Assembly (NCBI GenBank): GCA_002356635.1
Contig: CP023454.1
Location: 2,154,501-2,218,500 of the forward strand
Direction: 5' to 3'
Origin: Rhodobacteraceae bacterium QY30
Lineage (GTDB): Bacteria > Pseudomonadota > Alphaproteobacteria > Rhodobacterales > Rhodobacteraceae
DNA: 64,000 nt
Below are positions 21,640 to 31,022 of the stretch, piece after piece (position 1 is the first letter of the stretch; each line of letters starts with the position of its first letter). Made by a program: the position numbers and the translations under genes. Under the pieces are notes generated by a model that was given only the letters and a program-made list of their open reading frames with translations, did no database searches and was not told the DNA's origin.

Positions 21640-22827
21640 TCATGAGGCCAGGCGCCCCCACTCTTCCCGCAGGATCCGCGCGATCAGGTCGATGTCCGCT
21701 TCGGTGAAGGTCAACGGCAGGCGAAGGTCGATCAGCCCCGCCAGAACACGGTCGGTCTGCGGCAAGCTCTGCGGCGGCGCATAACGCCAGCTGTCGTGGC
21801 GCGAGGTGAAGGCAACGGGTTCGGGCGCACCGAACCACTTCAACTCGACCCCGCGGGCAGCGGCAGCGGAGAGGAAGGCGCGGACCCGATCGGGCGGACA
21901 ATCGGGCAGAAGGAACTGGAACGAGGATCCGACATAGGATTCCGCCTGCGGCCGGGGCACCAGCCGCACCCCGGGAATCCCGGACAGCCCCGTCTCAAGA
22001 CGGGTGTAAAGGACGTTCCAGCGTTGGGTCTGCGTGGGCAGGTCCGCAAGCTGCACCCGCAGGATCGCAGCGCGCAGATGATCCATGCGGCCCGAGATGT
22101 TCGGCGTCTCGAACTTGATTTTTTCGAACATTTCAGCGGGAGGCGCGGCAGTGTGCCGACCATAAAGCATATAAGAACCCGACAAAAGGATGGCGCGAGC
22201 CATTACTTCGGCGTCGTCCGAGACCAGAAGCCCGCCTTCCCCGGAATTGATGTGCTTGTAGGTCTGGGTCGAATAGCAGCCGATCACCCCATGCCGTCCT
22301 GACGGCACGCCCGCCCAGGCGGCCCCCATGGTGTGGGCGCAATCCTCGATCACCTGCACCTCCGCCGCTTCGCAGATTGCCATCAGCCGGTCCATGTCGC
22401 AGATGTGGCCGCGCATGTGCGACAGCATCAGAACCCGCGCCTGCCCGATCTTGGATTGCAGATCATCAAGGTCGATGACCAGATCCTCGGTCACCTCGAC
22501 AAAGACCGGCACCGCGCCAACGCTGGCGATGGCGCCGGGAACGGGTGCCAGCGTGAAGGCATTGGCCAGCACCCGGTCGCCGGGACGGACCCCTACCGCA
22601 CGCAGCGCACAGGCCAGCGCATAACCGCCCGAAGCGACAGCAAGGCAATAGCGTGCCCCGGTGACGGTGGCGAATTCCTCCTCCAGCCGCGAAACCTCCC
22701 CCACCTCGCCGGGAAGAAGGTTGTAACGGTGCAGCCGCCCAGACCTCATCACGCGCACGGCGGCCTCGATCGCGGCTTCGGGGATCGGCTCCTGCTGGGT
22801 GAAATTCCCTGTAAAGACCTCGGTCAT
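21640..22827 (-). CDS. DegT/DnrJ/EryC1/StrS-family PLP aminotransferase
   Basis: Fold-type I PLP enzyme, 395 residues. The PLP lysine is K191 in TQTYKHINSGEGG and the cofactor aspartate is D162 in EDCAH. The family usually makes amino sugars for surface polysaccharides or antibiotics. Here there are no sugar-nucleotide genes nearby, so the substrate cannot be told. It follows the HAD phosphatase gene with an ATGA overlap (22824-22827), so the two form an operon. Confidence 0.88.
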   Translation of the reverse strand: MTEVFTGNFTQQEPIPEAAIEAAVRVMRSGRLHRYNLLPGEVGEVSRLEEEFATVTGARYCLAVASGGYALACALRAVGVRPGDRVLANAFTLAPVPGAIASVGAVPVFVEVTEDLVIDLDDLQSKIGQARVLMLSHMRGHICDMDRLMAICEAAEVQVIEDCAHTMGAAWAGVPSGRHGVIGCYSTQTYKHINSGEGGLLVSDDAEVMARAILLSGSYMLYGRHTAAPPAEMFEKIKFETPNISGRMDHLRAAILRVQLADLPTQTQRWNVLYTRLETGLSGIPGVRLVPRPQAESYVGSSFQFLLPDCPPDRVRAFLSAAAARGVELKWFGAPEPVAFTSRHDSWRYAPPQSLPQTDRVLAGLIDLRLPLTFTEADIDLIARILREEWGRLAS

Positions 22828-23489
22828 GCCGCCCCCAGAAGTCGCTCGGCCAGGGCCGGAAGATCGTCGAAATGATCCAGCAGCGCCTCGGGCGCCAGGC
22901 GCGAGACACCCTGGCCTTCCGGCCCGAAGGTGACCAGCGCCACCGGCACCCCGGCGGCCCGGCCGGTCAGGCGGTCGGTTTCGGTATCACCGATCAGGAT
23001 CGACCGGCCAATGGTGCCCCCCGCCAGCCGCACCGACAGCGCATAGGGCGCCGGATCCGGCTTGCGCACCGGCAGGGTATCGGCCCCGACGAGCGAGCCG
23101 AACAGATGCCGCACCCCCAGCCGCCGTGTCAGCACCTCGGCCAGGCGGGCGGGCTTGTTGGTGCAGATACCGACCTTGTAACCGGAGGACCGGAGCGCCT
23201 CGACCGCGGCCACGGCCCCCGGGTAAAGCCGGGTGTGGCGGTGAATGTCGGCTTCATAGGCGTCAAGCAGGTGCTGATACCACTGGTCGGCTTCTTCTTC
23301 GGGGCGGCCGATACGCGACAGGCCCAGCCGCAGCATCGCCCGCCCGCCGTGAAAGGCGGTCAGCGCATCCGCCAGCGGGTCCAGTTGATCGCCCGCGCCC
23401 ATCGCGCGGAAACAGGCATTGGCTGACGCGACCAGATCGGCTGAGGTGTCGGCCAGCGTACCATCAAGGTCGAAAATCACCGTGCGCAT
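22824..23489 (-). CDS. gph: HAD-superfamily hydrolase, phosphoglycolate phosphatase-like
   Basis: 221 residues. HAD motif I is FDLDGTLADT with D7 and D9; motif II is GICTNKP; motif III/IV are in the KPDPAPYAL and IGDTETD segments. The cap-domain length fits Gph, which removes phosphate from 2-phosphoglycolate. I start at the ATG at 23489; the frame is open for another 400 codons but that is the antisense of glmU. The gene diverges from glmU with 102 bases between. Confidence 0.85.
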   Translation of the reverse strand: MRTVIFDLDGTLADTSADLVASANACFRAMGAGDQLDPLADALTAFHGGRAMLRLGLSRIGRPEEEADQWYQHLLDAYEADIHRHTRLYPGAVAAVEALRSSGYKVGICTNKPARLAEVLTRRLGVRHLFGSLVGADTLPVRKPDPAPYALSVRLAGGTIGRSILIGDTETDRLTGRAAGVPVALVTFGPEGQGVSRLAPEALLDHFDDLPALAERLLGAA

Positions 23490-23591
23490 GGCAAGTTTTC
23501 TGAAATCTGTCGAAAGGTCATGTGATCCCCCGCCCCTTGCGGCCAAGTCCCCCATCGGTAAAACGGGCGGAAACGGAAGGAAAGGCGGAAG

Positions 23592-24941
23592 ATGGCTGTG
23601 GCGCTGATCATCCTTGCTGCGGGGCAAGGCACACGGATGAATTCGGACCTTCCGAAGGTGATGCACAAGGTGGCCGGCGCGCCGCTTCTGGTTCACGCCA
23701 TCCAGGCCGGCTGGGCGCTGGAGCCGGAGCGGATCATCATCGTTGCCGGGCACGGCGCCGAAATGGTGGCCAAGGCCGCGCGGTCCCATGACGAAACGGC
23801 CGAAATCGCGATCCAGGATCAGCAGCTGGGCACCGGTCACGCGGTGGCGCAGGCGCTGCCGCTTCTGGCGGGGTTCGAGGGCCGGGTGATCGTGCTGTTC
23901 GGCGACACGCCCTTCATCCGCGCCGAAACGCTGGAACGGCTGCGCGACAGTGCGGCAGATGTAACGGTTCTGGGCTTCCACGCCGCCGACCCCGACCGCT
24001 ATGGCCGGCTGATCACCGAGGGCGATCGGCTGACGAAGATCGTCGAATACAAGGACGCGACCGAGGCCGAACGGGCCATCGCGCTGTGCAATTCGGGCGT
24101 TCTGGCGGCGGACCGGGCGCAACTGTCCGATCTGGTCGGGCGTCTGTCCAATGACAACGCCGCGGGCGAATACTACCTGACGGACGTGGTGGAACTGGCC
24201 GTTCGGGCCGGGCTGACCACCGCCGTCGTCACCTGCCCGGAATCCGAGACGCTGGGCATCAACACCCGCGCGCAACTGGCCGCCGCCGAAGCCGCCTTTC
24301 AGGCCCGCGCCCGGGCCGAGGCGCAGGAGAACGGCGTCACGCTGACCGCGCCGGAAACCGTCTGGTTCGGGTTCGACACCGCCATCGGCCGCGATGCGAT
24401 CATCGGGCCGAACGTCGTGTTCGGCCCCGGTGTCACCGTGGAAAGCGGCGCCGAGATCCGCGCCTTCTGTCATCTGGAAGGCTGCCACATCAGCCGCGGC
24501 GCTCAGGTCGGGCCCTTCGCGCGCCTGCGTCCCGGTGCCGAACTGGCCGAGGACGTGCATGTCGGCAACTTCGTCGAGATCAAGAACGCCGTGCTGGACG
24601 AAGGCGTGAAGGTGGGCCACCTGACCTATCTGGGCGACGCCCATGTCGGCGAACACACCAACATTGGCGCGGGCACGGTGACTTGCAATTATGATGGCGT
24701 GATGAAGCACCGGACCGAGATCGGCGCCCGCGTGTTCATCGGATCGGACACCATGCTGGTCGCGCCCGTGACGGTGGGCGATGATGCGATGACCGCCTCG
24801 GGGTCGGTCATCACCGAGGATGTGGCCGCAGGGGCGCTGGCGATCGGGCGGACCCGGCAGGTCGCGAAGCCGGGGCTGGCGCTGCGGCTGATGGAGAAAC
24901 TGCGCGCCGAGAAGGCCCGCCGCAAGAAGGACGCCAACTGA
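23592..24941 (+). CDS. glmU: Bifunctional GlcNAc-1-P uridyltransferase / GlcN-1-P acetyltransferase
   Basis: Makes UDP-GlcNAc, precursor of peptidoglycan and lipid A. 449 residues. The N-terminal nucleotidyltransferase domain opens with ILAAGQGTRMNSDLPKVMHKVAG; the C-terminal left-handed beta-helix includes GPFARLRPGAEL, NFVEIKNA, KVGHLTYLGDA and NIGAGTVTCNYDG, the acetyltransferase site. Its TGA overlaps the glmS ATG (TGATG), so the two consecutive pathway enzymes are coupled. Confidence 0.97.
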   Translation: MAVALIILAAGQGTRMNSDLPKVMHKVAGAPLLVHAIQAGWALEPERIIIVAGHGAEMVAKAARSHDETAEIAIQDQQLGTGHAVAQALPLLAGFEGRVIVLFGDTPFIRAETLERLRDSAADVTVLGFHAADPDRYGRLITEGDRLTKIVEYKDATEAERAIALCNSGVLAADRAQLSDLVGRLSNDNAAGEYYLTDVVELAVRAGLTTAVVTCPESETLGINTRAQLAAAEAAFQARARAEAQENGVTLTAPETVWFGFDTAIGRDAIIGPNVVFGPGVTVESGAEIRAFCHLEGCHISRGAQVGPFARLRPGAELAEDVHVGNFVEIKNAVLDEGVKVGHLTYLGDAHVGEHTNIGAGTVTCNYDGVMKHRTEIGARVFIGSDTMLVAPVTVGDDAMTASGSVITEDVAAGALAIGRTRQVAKPGLALRLMEKLRAEKARRKKDAN

Positions 24942-26755
24942 TGTGCGGGATCATCGGCATTCTGGGTCGGCATGAGGTTGCCCCCCTGCTGGTCGAAGGG
25001 CTGAAGCGGCTGGAATACCGCGGCTATGACAGCGCCGGCATCGCCACGATCAATGACGGCCGGCTGGACCGCCGTCGCGCGGTGGGGAAGCTTGCAAACC
25101 TGTCGGACCTTTTGGTTCACCATCCCCTTCCGGGCAAGTCGGGCATCGGGCACACCCGCTGGGCCACCCACGGCGCGGCGACCGAACGCAACGCCCATCC
25201 GCATCAGTGCGGCAAGGTGACGGTCGTCCACAACGGCATCATCGAGAACTACCGCGACCTGCGCGAACGGCTGGCCGCCGAAGGCCAGAAGCCCCAGACC
25301 GACACCGATACCGAAACCGTGGCGATGCTGGCCAGCCACTACCTCGACCGCGGCCTTGATCCGCGGGAAGCCGTCCGGGCCACGGTCTCCGACCTGCACG
25401 GCGCCTTCGCGCTTCTGTTCCTGTTCGAGGGCGAGACCGACCTGATGATCGCCGCCCGCAAGGGCTCGCCCCTGGCGGTGGGTTATGGCGACGGCGAGAT
25501 GTACGTGGGCTCCGACGCCATCGCTCTGGCGCCGTTGACCGACTCCTTGAGCTACATGGAGGAAGGCGACATCGCCTTCGTCACCCGGGCCGGGGTCGAG
25601 TTCCTGGATGGCGACGGCCGGCGCGCCAATCGCGCCGTCACCCGGATCGAACCCGGGGCGGCGCGGATCGACAAGGCGGGCTTCAAGCACTTCATGGCCA
25701 AGGAAATCCATGAACAGCCCGCGGTCCTGGGCGATGCCTTCGCCCACTACCTGAACGGTGCGGGCATCACCCTGCCCGAGACGGTGGATTTCACCAAGGT
25801 CGACCGGCTGACGATGGTGGCCTGCGGCACGGCCTATTACGCCTGCATGACGGCCAAATACTGGTTCGAGACGCTGGCGGGCCTGCCCTGCGAAATCGAC
25901 GTGGCGTCGGAGTTCCGCTACCGCGAACCGCCGATTCCCGCGCGGTCGATGGCGCTGTTCGTCAGCCAGTCGGGCGAAACCGCCGATACGCTGGCTGCGC
26001 TGCGCTATTGCCGTGACAAGGCCGACACGATCGTGAGCCTGGTGAACGTCGGCACCTCCTCCATCGCGCGCGAGGCGGATGTGGCCCTGCCGATCCTGGC
26101 GGGGGTCGAGGTCAGCGTGGCCTCGACCAAGGCCTTCACCAACCAGCTCGGGATCCTTGCGCTGCTGGCCCTGAAGGCGGCCGAGGCGCGCGGGCGCCTG
26201 ACCCCGGCGGGACTGGCGGCACATGTCGCCGAACTTCGCGCCCTGCCGGGCGCCATGCGCGAGGTGCTGGCCCTGGAAGCCGAGATCACCCACACCGCCG
26301 AGGCCGTGTCCGAGGCGACGGATGTGCTGTTCCTGGGACGGGGGGCGATGTATCCCCTTGCGCTCGAAGGCGCGCTCAAGCTGAAGGAAATCAGCTACAT
26401 CCACGCCGAAGGCTACGCCTCCGGAGAGCTGAAGCACGGCCCGATCGCCCTGATCGACCGGCAGGTGCCGGTGGTGGTGATGGCCCCTCGCGATGCCTTG
26501 TTCGAAAAGACCGTCTCGAACATGCAGGAGGTCATGGCCCGTCACGGCAAGGTCGTGCTGATGACCGACGCAGGCGGTGCGGCCGAGGCGTCGGCGGGCG
26601 TCTGGCGGGTGTTGACGCTGCCCACCGTCGCCCCGCTGGCGGCACCGATCCTGTATGCCCTGCCCGCGCAACTGCTGGCCTATCATTCGGCCGTGGCCAA
26701 GGGTACCGACGTCGACCAGCCGCGCAACCTGGCCAAGTCGGTGACGGTGGAATGA
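24941..26755 (+). CDS. glmS: Glutamine--fructose-6-phosphate aminotransferase (isomerizing)
   Basis: Makes glucosamine-6-phosphate from fructose-6-phosphate and glutamine. 604 residues. The N-terminal glutaminase nucleophile is Cys2 (MCGIIGILG). The RGYDSAGI, GHTRWATHG and HNGIIENY glutaminase motifs and two SIS domains (SQSGETADT; the late EGYASGELKHGPIALID) are intact, and it ends in the usual LAKSVTVE. No glmS ribozyme precedes it, as expected since its start is inside the glmU stop. Confidence 0.97.
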   Translation: MCGIIGILGRHEVAPLLVEGLKRLEYRGYDSAGIATINDGRLDRRRAVGKLANLSDLLVHHPLPGKSGIGHTRWATHGAATERNAHPHQCGKVTVVHNGIIENYRDLRERLAAEGQKPQTDTDTETVAMLASHYLDRGLDPREAVRATVSDLHGAFALLFLFEGETDLMIAARKGSPLAVGYGDGEMYVGSDAIALAPLTDSLSYMEEGDIAFVTRAGVEFLDGDGRRANRAVTRIEPGAARIDKAGFKHFMAKEIHEQPAVLGDAFAHYLNGAGITLPETVDFTKVDRLTMVACGTAYYACMTAKYWFETLAGLPCEIDVASEFRYREPPIPARSMALFVSQSGETADTLAALRYCRDKADTIVSLVNVGTSSIAREADVALPILAGVEVSVASTKAFTNQLGILALLALKAAEARGRLTPAGLAAHVAELRALPGAMREVLALEAEITHTAEAVSEATDVLFLGRGAMYPLALEGALKLKEISYIHAEGYASGELKHGPIALIDRQVPVVVMAPRDALFEKTVSNMQEVMARHGKVVLMTDAGGAAEASAGVWRVLTLPTVAPLAAPILYALPAQLLAYHSAVAKGTDVDQPRNLAKSVTVE

Positions 26756-27426
26756 CGCCCGAGGCAGCCCTTTCGGCGCTGACGGCCGCGGGTGATCCAG
26801 TCCGCGCCGAACAGGCCGCCGCCTATCACAAATCCCCCCGCCGCTACCTGGGGGTGCCCGTCCCCGTCATCACCGCGCTGGCGCAAGGCTGGCGCGAAGA
26901 TCTGGATGTGCCGGGGCGCGTGGCACTGGCCCAGGCATTGTGGCAAAGCGACGTGCATGAGGCGCGGGTCGCGGCGGCGAAACTTCTGACCCAGGCCCGC
27001 ATTCGCGACGATGGTCCCGTCTGGGGCCTGATCGCGTCCTGGGTGCCCGATTTCGACGGCTGGGCCATAGCCGATCATGCCTGCGATGCGGGTGGGCGGC
27101 GGTTGGTGGCGGATCCGTCCCGCATCGACCAGGTGGAGGACTGGACACGGTCCGAGAACATGTGGACGCGGCGCGCGGCGCTGGTCATGACCCTGCCCTG
27201 GACCAAGCAGAACCACCCAACCGAACAGGATCTGGCCATCCGCGAACGGGTGCTGGGTTGGGCTTCGGTGATGGTCAGCGACCCCGAGTGGTTCATCCAG
27301 AAGGCCATCGCCTCCTGGCTGCGCGACCTGTCGAAACATGACCCGGCGCGCGTCTCGGCCTGGCTGCGCGACCATGGCGGGCCGTCGAAGCCTTTTACCC
27401 GCAAGGAGGCCGCGAAGTATCTGTAA
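26752..27426 (+). CDS. DNA alkylation repair protein, AlkD-like HEAT-repeat glycosylase
   Basis: 224 residues, all-helical HEAT-like repeats. The region W104-x3-D108 (DGWAIADHACD) and the arginines in MWTRRAALV match the active-site Trp/Asp/Arg pattern of Bacillus AlkD, which removes alkylated bases without base flipping. The start overlaps the glmS stop as ATGA, an odd partner for a repair gene, probably a hitchhiking operon position. A 7-base inverted repeat (27441-27447/27457-27463) after the stop could be a weak terminator. Confidence 0.85.
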   Translation: MTPEAALSALTAAGDPVRAEQAAAYHKSPRRYLGVPVPVITALAQGWREDLDVPGRVALAQALWQSDVHEARVAAAKLLTQARIRDDGPVWGLIASWVPDFDGWAIADHACDAGGRRLVADPSRIDQVEDWTRSENMWTRRAALVMTLPWTKQNHPTEQDLAIRERVLGWASVMVSDPEWFIQKAIASWLRDLSKHDPARVSAWLRDHGGPSKPFTRKEAAKYL

Positions 27427-27478
27427 GGTGCCGGAATGCGGCCTTGTGGCGGGGAGACAAGGCGCCTAGATTTCCGCC

Positions 27479-28480
27479 ATGCAGACGCTGATCGACCCCT
27501 TCGCCCGGCCCATTACCTATCTGCGCGTTTCGGTGACGGACCGCTGCGATTTCCGCTGCACCTACTGCATGTCCGAACACATGCAGTTCCTGCCCAAGAA
27601 AGACCTGCTGACGCTTGAGGAACTGGACCGGCTGTGTTCAGCCTTTGTCCACATGGGGGTCAGGAAGCTGCGGATCACCGGGGGCGAACCCTTGGTTCGG
27701 CGCGACATCATGACCTTCTTCCGGGCCATGTCCCGGCATCTGGACAGTGGCGCGCTGAAGGAACTGACGCTGACGACAAATGGTTCGCAGCTGGCGCGCT
27801 TCGCCGGGGAATTGGTCGACTGTGGCGTGCGTCGGATCAATGTCTCGCTCGATACGCTCGACGCCGACCGTTTTGCGGCGATCACCCGCTGGGGGCGGCT
27901 CGATCAGGTGCTGGACGGCATCCGGGCAGCGACCGAAGCCGGGCTGCGGGTCAAGATCAACACCGTCGCGCTGAAGGGCGTGAACGAAGATGAACTGTTC
28001 ACGCTGGTCGACTGGTGCGCCGCCGAAGGCCACGACCTGACCTTCATCGAAGTCATGCCGATGGGCGACATGGGCGAGGAGTTGCGGCTGGATCAGTACT
28101 GGCCGCTGAAAGACCTGCGCGCACGGCTGGCCGAACGCTTCACCTTGACCGATCTGGCGGAATCGACCGGGGGACCGGCGCGTTATGTCCGGCTGAAAGA
28201 GACGGGGCAGAAGATCGGCTTCATCACGCCGCTGACCCATAACTTCTGCGAAAGCTGTAACCGCGTACGCGTCACCTGCACGGGCGAGCTCTACATGTGC
28301 CTGGGTCAGGAAGACATGGCTGACCTGCGCGCGCCCTTGCGGGCAAGCGCTGATGACGCGCTGCTGGAACAGGCGATCCGCGCCGCGATTTCCCGCAAGC
28401 CGAAGGGGCATGACTTCGACTATTCGCGCCAGAAGGTGCAGGGCCAGATGTCGCGCAACATGAGCCATACGGGCGGCTGA
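27479..28480 (+). CDS. moaA: GTP 3',8-cyclase
   Basis: Radical-SAM enzyme of molybdenum cofactor synthesis. 333 residues. The N-terminal cluster ligands are C23, C27 and C30 ([10 protein letters not shown]). The C-terminal cluster motif CESC-x13-C is complete ([11 protein letters not shown]...LYMC), and the chain ends in the conserved Gly-Gly. Its stop overlaps the start of the DUF1810 gene (TGATG). No other moa gene is in the window. Confidence 0.97.
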   Translation: MQTLIDPFARPITYLRVSVTDRCDFRCTYCMSEHMQFLPKKDLLTLEELDRLCSAFVHMGVRKLRITGGEPLVRRDIMTFFRAMSRHLDSGALKELTLTTNGSQLARFAGELVDCGVRRINVSLDTLDADRFAAITRWGRLDQVLDGIRAATEAGLRVKINTVALKGVNEDELFTLVDWCAAEGHDLTFIEVMPMGDMGEELRLDQYWPLKDLRARLAERFTLTDLAESTGGPARYVRLKETGQKIGFITPLTHNFCESCNRVRVTCTGELYMCLGQEDMADLRAPLRASADDALLEQAIRAAISRKPKGHDFDYSRQKVQGQMSRNMSHTGG

Positions 28481-28917
28481 TGGCGGATCTGGCGCGTTTT
28501 CACAAAGCTCAGGCGCGGGACTACGACACCGCACTGGCCGAGTTGAAGGCGGGCTACAAGCGCAGTCACTGGATCTGGTACATCCTGCCGCAACTGGCCG
28601 CCCTTGGCCGATCCGAACGCGCGAAATACTACGGCATCGCCGATCTGGCCGAGGCGCGGGCCTATCTGGCCGACCCGGTTCTGAATGACAGGCTTGCCGA
28701 GTGCGCGAAGGTTCTCCTGTCGCACCCCGACCGAAGCGCCGAAGACATGCTGGGACCCGTCGATGCGCAGAAACTGAACTCTTCGGCTACGCTGTTTTCC
28801 GCCGCCGGGCGCGGAACGCCGACCGGCGCGCTCATGCAGGACTTGATCGACCGGTTCCATTTCGGGCAAAGCTGTCTTCAGACACAAGAGCTGTTGAAGG
28901 CTGACCCGAGCAGATGA
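28480..28917 (+). CDS. DUF1810 family protein
   Basis: 145 residues, soluble and helical. The motifs LARFHKAQARDYDTALAEL, KRSHWIWYILPQLAALGRS and YGIADLAEARAYLADP are typical of DUF1810. The family has no firmly established function that I know. It is coupled to moaA upstream and to the transglycosylase downstream (ATGA), which says more about compact packing than about a shared pathway. Confidence 0.88.
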   Translation: MADLARFHKAQARDYDTALAELKAGYKRSHWIWYILPQLAALGRSERAKYYGIADLAEARAYLADPVLNDRLAECAKVLLSHPDRSAEDMLGPVDAQKLNSSATLFSAAGRGTPTGALMQDLIDRFHFGQSCLQTQELLKADPSR

Positions 28918-29375
28918 CCCTTCTCAATCGACGCACCGCCCTTCTGGGCCTTGGCGCCCTGTCGCTTGCTGCCTGCGGCAACGGACGCGGCAGGCCCGAT
29001 GTCACCCGCCATCCGACCGGCAACCCCGAGATGCGCGCCCTGGTCGACCGCTATGCCGCACGCTACGAACTTCCCCACGACCTGCTGCACCGGATCGTGG
29101 CCGAAGAAAGCGGTTACAACCCGGCGGCGCGGAATGGACCCTATTACGGGCTCATGCAGCTTTTGCCTCAAACGGCCGCCACGATGGGCTTTCGCGGCGC
29201 CCCGACCGACCTTCTGGACGCCGATACCAACCTGACCTACGGCGGCAAGTATCTGCGTGGCGCCTGGATCGTCGGAAATGGCTCGCGCGATCGGGCCATC
29301 ACCTGGTATCGCAAGGGCTATTACTACGAAGCCAAGCGCCGGGGCCTTCTGGAAGAAACCGGCCTTCGAACCTGA
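28914..29375 (+). CDS. Lytic transglycosylase, SLT-domain lipoprotein
   Basis: 153 residues. The N-terminus is a lipoprotein signal (NRRTALLGLGALSLAAC, Cys21); the twin Arg hints at Tat export. The SLT domain has the catalytic Glu65 in EESGYNP, then YGLMQLLPQTAATMGF and the late AITWYRKGYY. It would cut peptidoglycan between MurNAc and GlcNAc in the periplasm. It is short for this group, essentially only the catalytic domain. Confidence 0.9.
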   Translation: MTLLNRRTALLGLGALSLAACGNGRGRPDVTRHPTGNPEMRALVDRYAARYELPHDLLHRIVAEESGYNPAARNGPYYGLMQLLPQTAATMGFRGAPTDLLDADTNLTYGGKYLRGAWIVGNGSRDRAITWYRKGYYYEAKRRGLLEETGLRT

Positions 29376-29389
29376 TCCGACGCGGCGCG

Positions 29390-30556
29390 TCAGCCCGCCG
29401 GCATCCGCGCCTCGACCATGCCGGCATACCAGCTGGACCCGAAGGGAATCGCATCGTCGTCGAAGCGGTAAGCCGGGTGATGCACCATCGGCGTGTCGCC
29501 GTTGCCCAGGAAGATGTAGGCGCCGGGGCGTTCGTTCAGCATGAAGCTGAAATCCTCGGCGCCCATCATCGGTTCGGCCTCGGTGTTCACGCGGCCTGAA
29601 ATCGCACGGGCGACTTCAGCGGCGAAATGGGCGTTTTCGGGCGCGTTCATCGTCACCGGATAGCCGCGCCGATAGTCGACCGTGGCCGTCGCGCCAAAGG
29701 TTGCGGCCACGCCTTCGGCAATCGCCTTCACCCGCGCCTCGACGAAATCCTGCACCTGCGGGTCCATCGTGCGGGCCGTGCCGCGCATGGTGACGACCTG
29801 GGGGATGACATTGTGCGCCTCGGTGTCGCATTTCATCGTGCAGACCGAAACCACGACCTGTTTCAGCGGATTGACGTTGCGGCTGGCGATGGATTGCAGC
29901 GCCACGACGATCTGGCTGGCGACCAGCACCGTGTCGATGCAGTCATGGGGCTTGGCGGCATGACCGCCCTTCCCTGTCACCGTGATGTCGAACTGGTCCG
30001 CCGCAGCCATCATCGCGCCCGGCCGGATGTCGAACTGCCCCACCGGAATGCCGGGCATGTTGTGCATCCCGTAGACCTCCTGGATGCCGAAACGGTCCAT
30101 CAGGCCATCGGCCACCATTTCGCGCCCGCCGCCGCCGCCTTCTTCCGCGGGCTGGAAGATCACCACCGCCGTTCCGTCGAAATTGCGCGTCTCGGCCAGG
30201 TATTTCGCCGCACCCAGCAGCATGGCCGTATGGCCGTCATGGCCGCAGGCATGCATCACGCCGAGGATTTCCGAGGCGTGATCCACGCCCGAAGCTTCGG
30301 TGATCGGCAGCGCATCCATGTCGGCTCGCAGCCCGATGACGCGGCCCGACCGGTCGGTCCGGCCCTTGATCGTGCCCACGACGCCAGTGCGCCCGATGCC
30401 TTCGACCACCTCGTCGCAGCCGAAACTGCGCAAGAGGTCGGCCACCTTGCCGGCGGTGCGGTGAACATCGAACAGAAGTTCGGGGTGGCGGTGGAAGTCA
30501 TGTCGCCAGGCGGTGATCTCGGGCAGAAGCTCGGCGAAACGGTTCTTGACGGGCAT
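29390..30556 (-). CDS. M20-family amidohydrolase (hippurate hydrolase-like)
   Basis: 388 residues, metal-dependent. Metal-site motifs are GLRADMDALPI, MHACGHDGHTAML and QPAEEGGGGG, with the dimerisation domain in the middle and the last ligand in HHPAYRF. The family cuts N-acyl amino acids such as hippurate or N-acetyl-amino acids; the substrate cannot be read from the sequence. The start at 30556 has AGAGG four to five bases upstream; an open frame further up lacks homology. Confidence 0.9.
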   Translation of the reverse strand: MPVKNRFAELLPEITAWRHDFHRHPELLFDVHRTAGKVADLLRSFGCDEVVEGIGRTGVVGTIKGRTDRSGRVIGLRADMDALPITEASGVDHASEILGVMHACGHDGHTAMLLGAAKYLAETRNFDGTAVVIFQPAEEGGGGGREMVADGLMDRFGIQEVYGMHNMPGIPVGQFDIRPGAMMAAADQFDITVTGKGGHAAKPHDCIDTVLVASQIVVALQSIASRNVNPLKQVVVSVCTMKCDTEAHNVIPQVVTMRGTARTMDPQVQDFVEARVKAIAEGVAATFGATATVDYRRGYPVTMNAPENAHFAAEVARAISGRVNTEAEPMMGAEDFSFMLNERPGAYIFLGNGDTPMVHHPAYRFDDDAIPFGSSWYAGMVEARMPAG

Positions 30557-31022
30557 TCGTGCCTCTTTCCTGTCAGGGGTGCCCCGCCGGATGGGCGGAC
30601 ATTCGGTGGCAGTCTCGGGCTTTTCCGGCGAACCCGCAAGATCGGCGCGCGACGGCCTGTAGGGGGATTCGGCCGCTTGGCGCAGGCGTCGCGGGTGCAG
30701 GACGGCCGATCCTTGCATGTTTCCGACATGTCCTTTGGCCCCGCGCCAAAGTGCAGGCAGCGCCGATCGGGCAAGATCATGTCGCCGGTAAGCGCCATTT
30801 GCGCCCTCAACCAATCTTTCGCCACCCGGTCTTGATCGAAACGGAAAGCATCCGTTCCCCCCTTGGGGCCGGCGGGACGCTTTCGCAAGGGCGCGGGCGC
30901 CTGCCTGCCTTCGCTGTTGTCAGATCGTCAAAAATGGCTGACACTTCTGTAAATGGCGGTGACACCCGGAAAAAAGCGGGGCCTGCCGACAAGAACAAGA
31001 CGAATGCAGCGGGGAGATCTAC
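30557..31022. other. Divergent intergenic region, M20 gene / ABC importer
   Basis: 466 bases without a convincing gene. Visible elements: a dyad AACGGA-AAGCA-TCCGTT (30840-30856) and two direct repeats AAATGGC(GG)TGACAC at 30932-30944 and 30951-30965, about 60-90 bases before the importer's first ATG. Either could be an operator. I could not place a clear -35/-10 pair. Confidence 0.5.

Noticed and set aside
22824-24710. 628-codon minus-strand frame that contains the HAD phosphatase
   Set aside because: Only the last 221 codons are the phosphatase. The first 407 are the antisense of glmU, so I start the gene at 23489.
24935-24945. Possible glmS ribozyme or riboswitch
   Set aside because: There is no untranslated leader: the glmS ATG overlaps the glmU stop.
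27427-27478. Possible Moco riboswitch ahead of moaA
   Set aside because: Only 52 bases with a simple 7-pair hairpin; too short for the known Moco motif.
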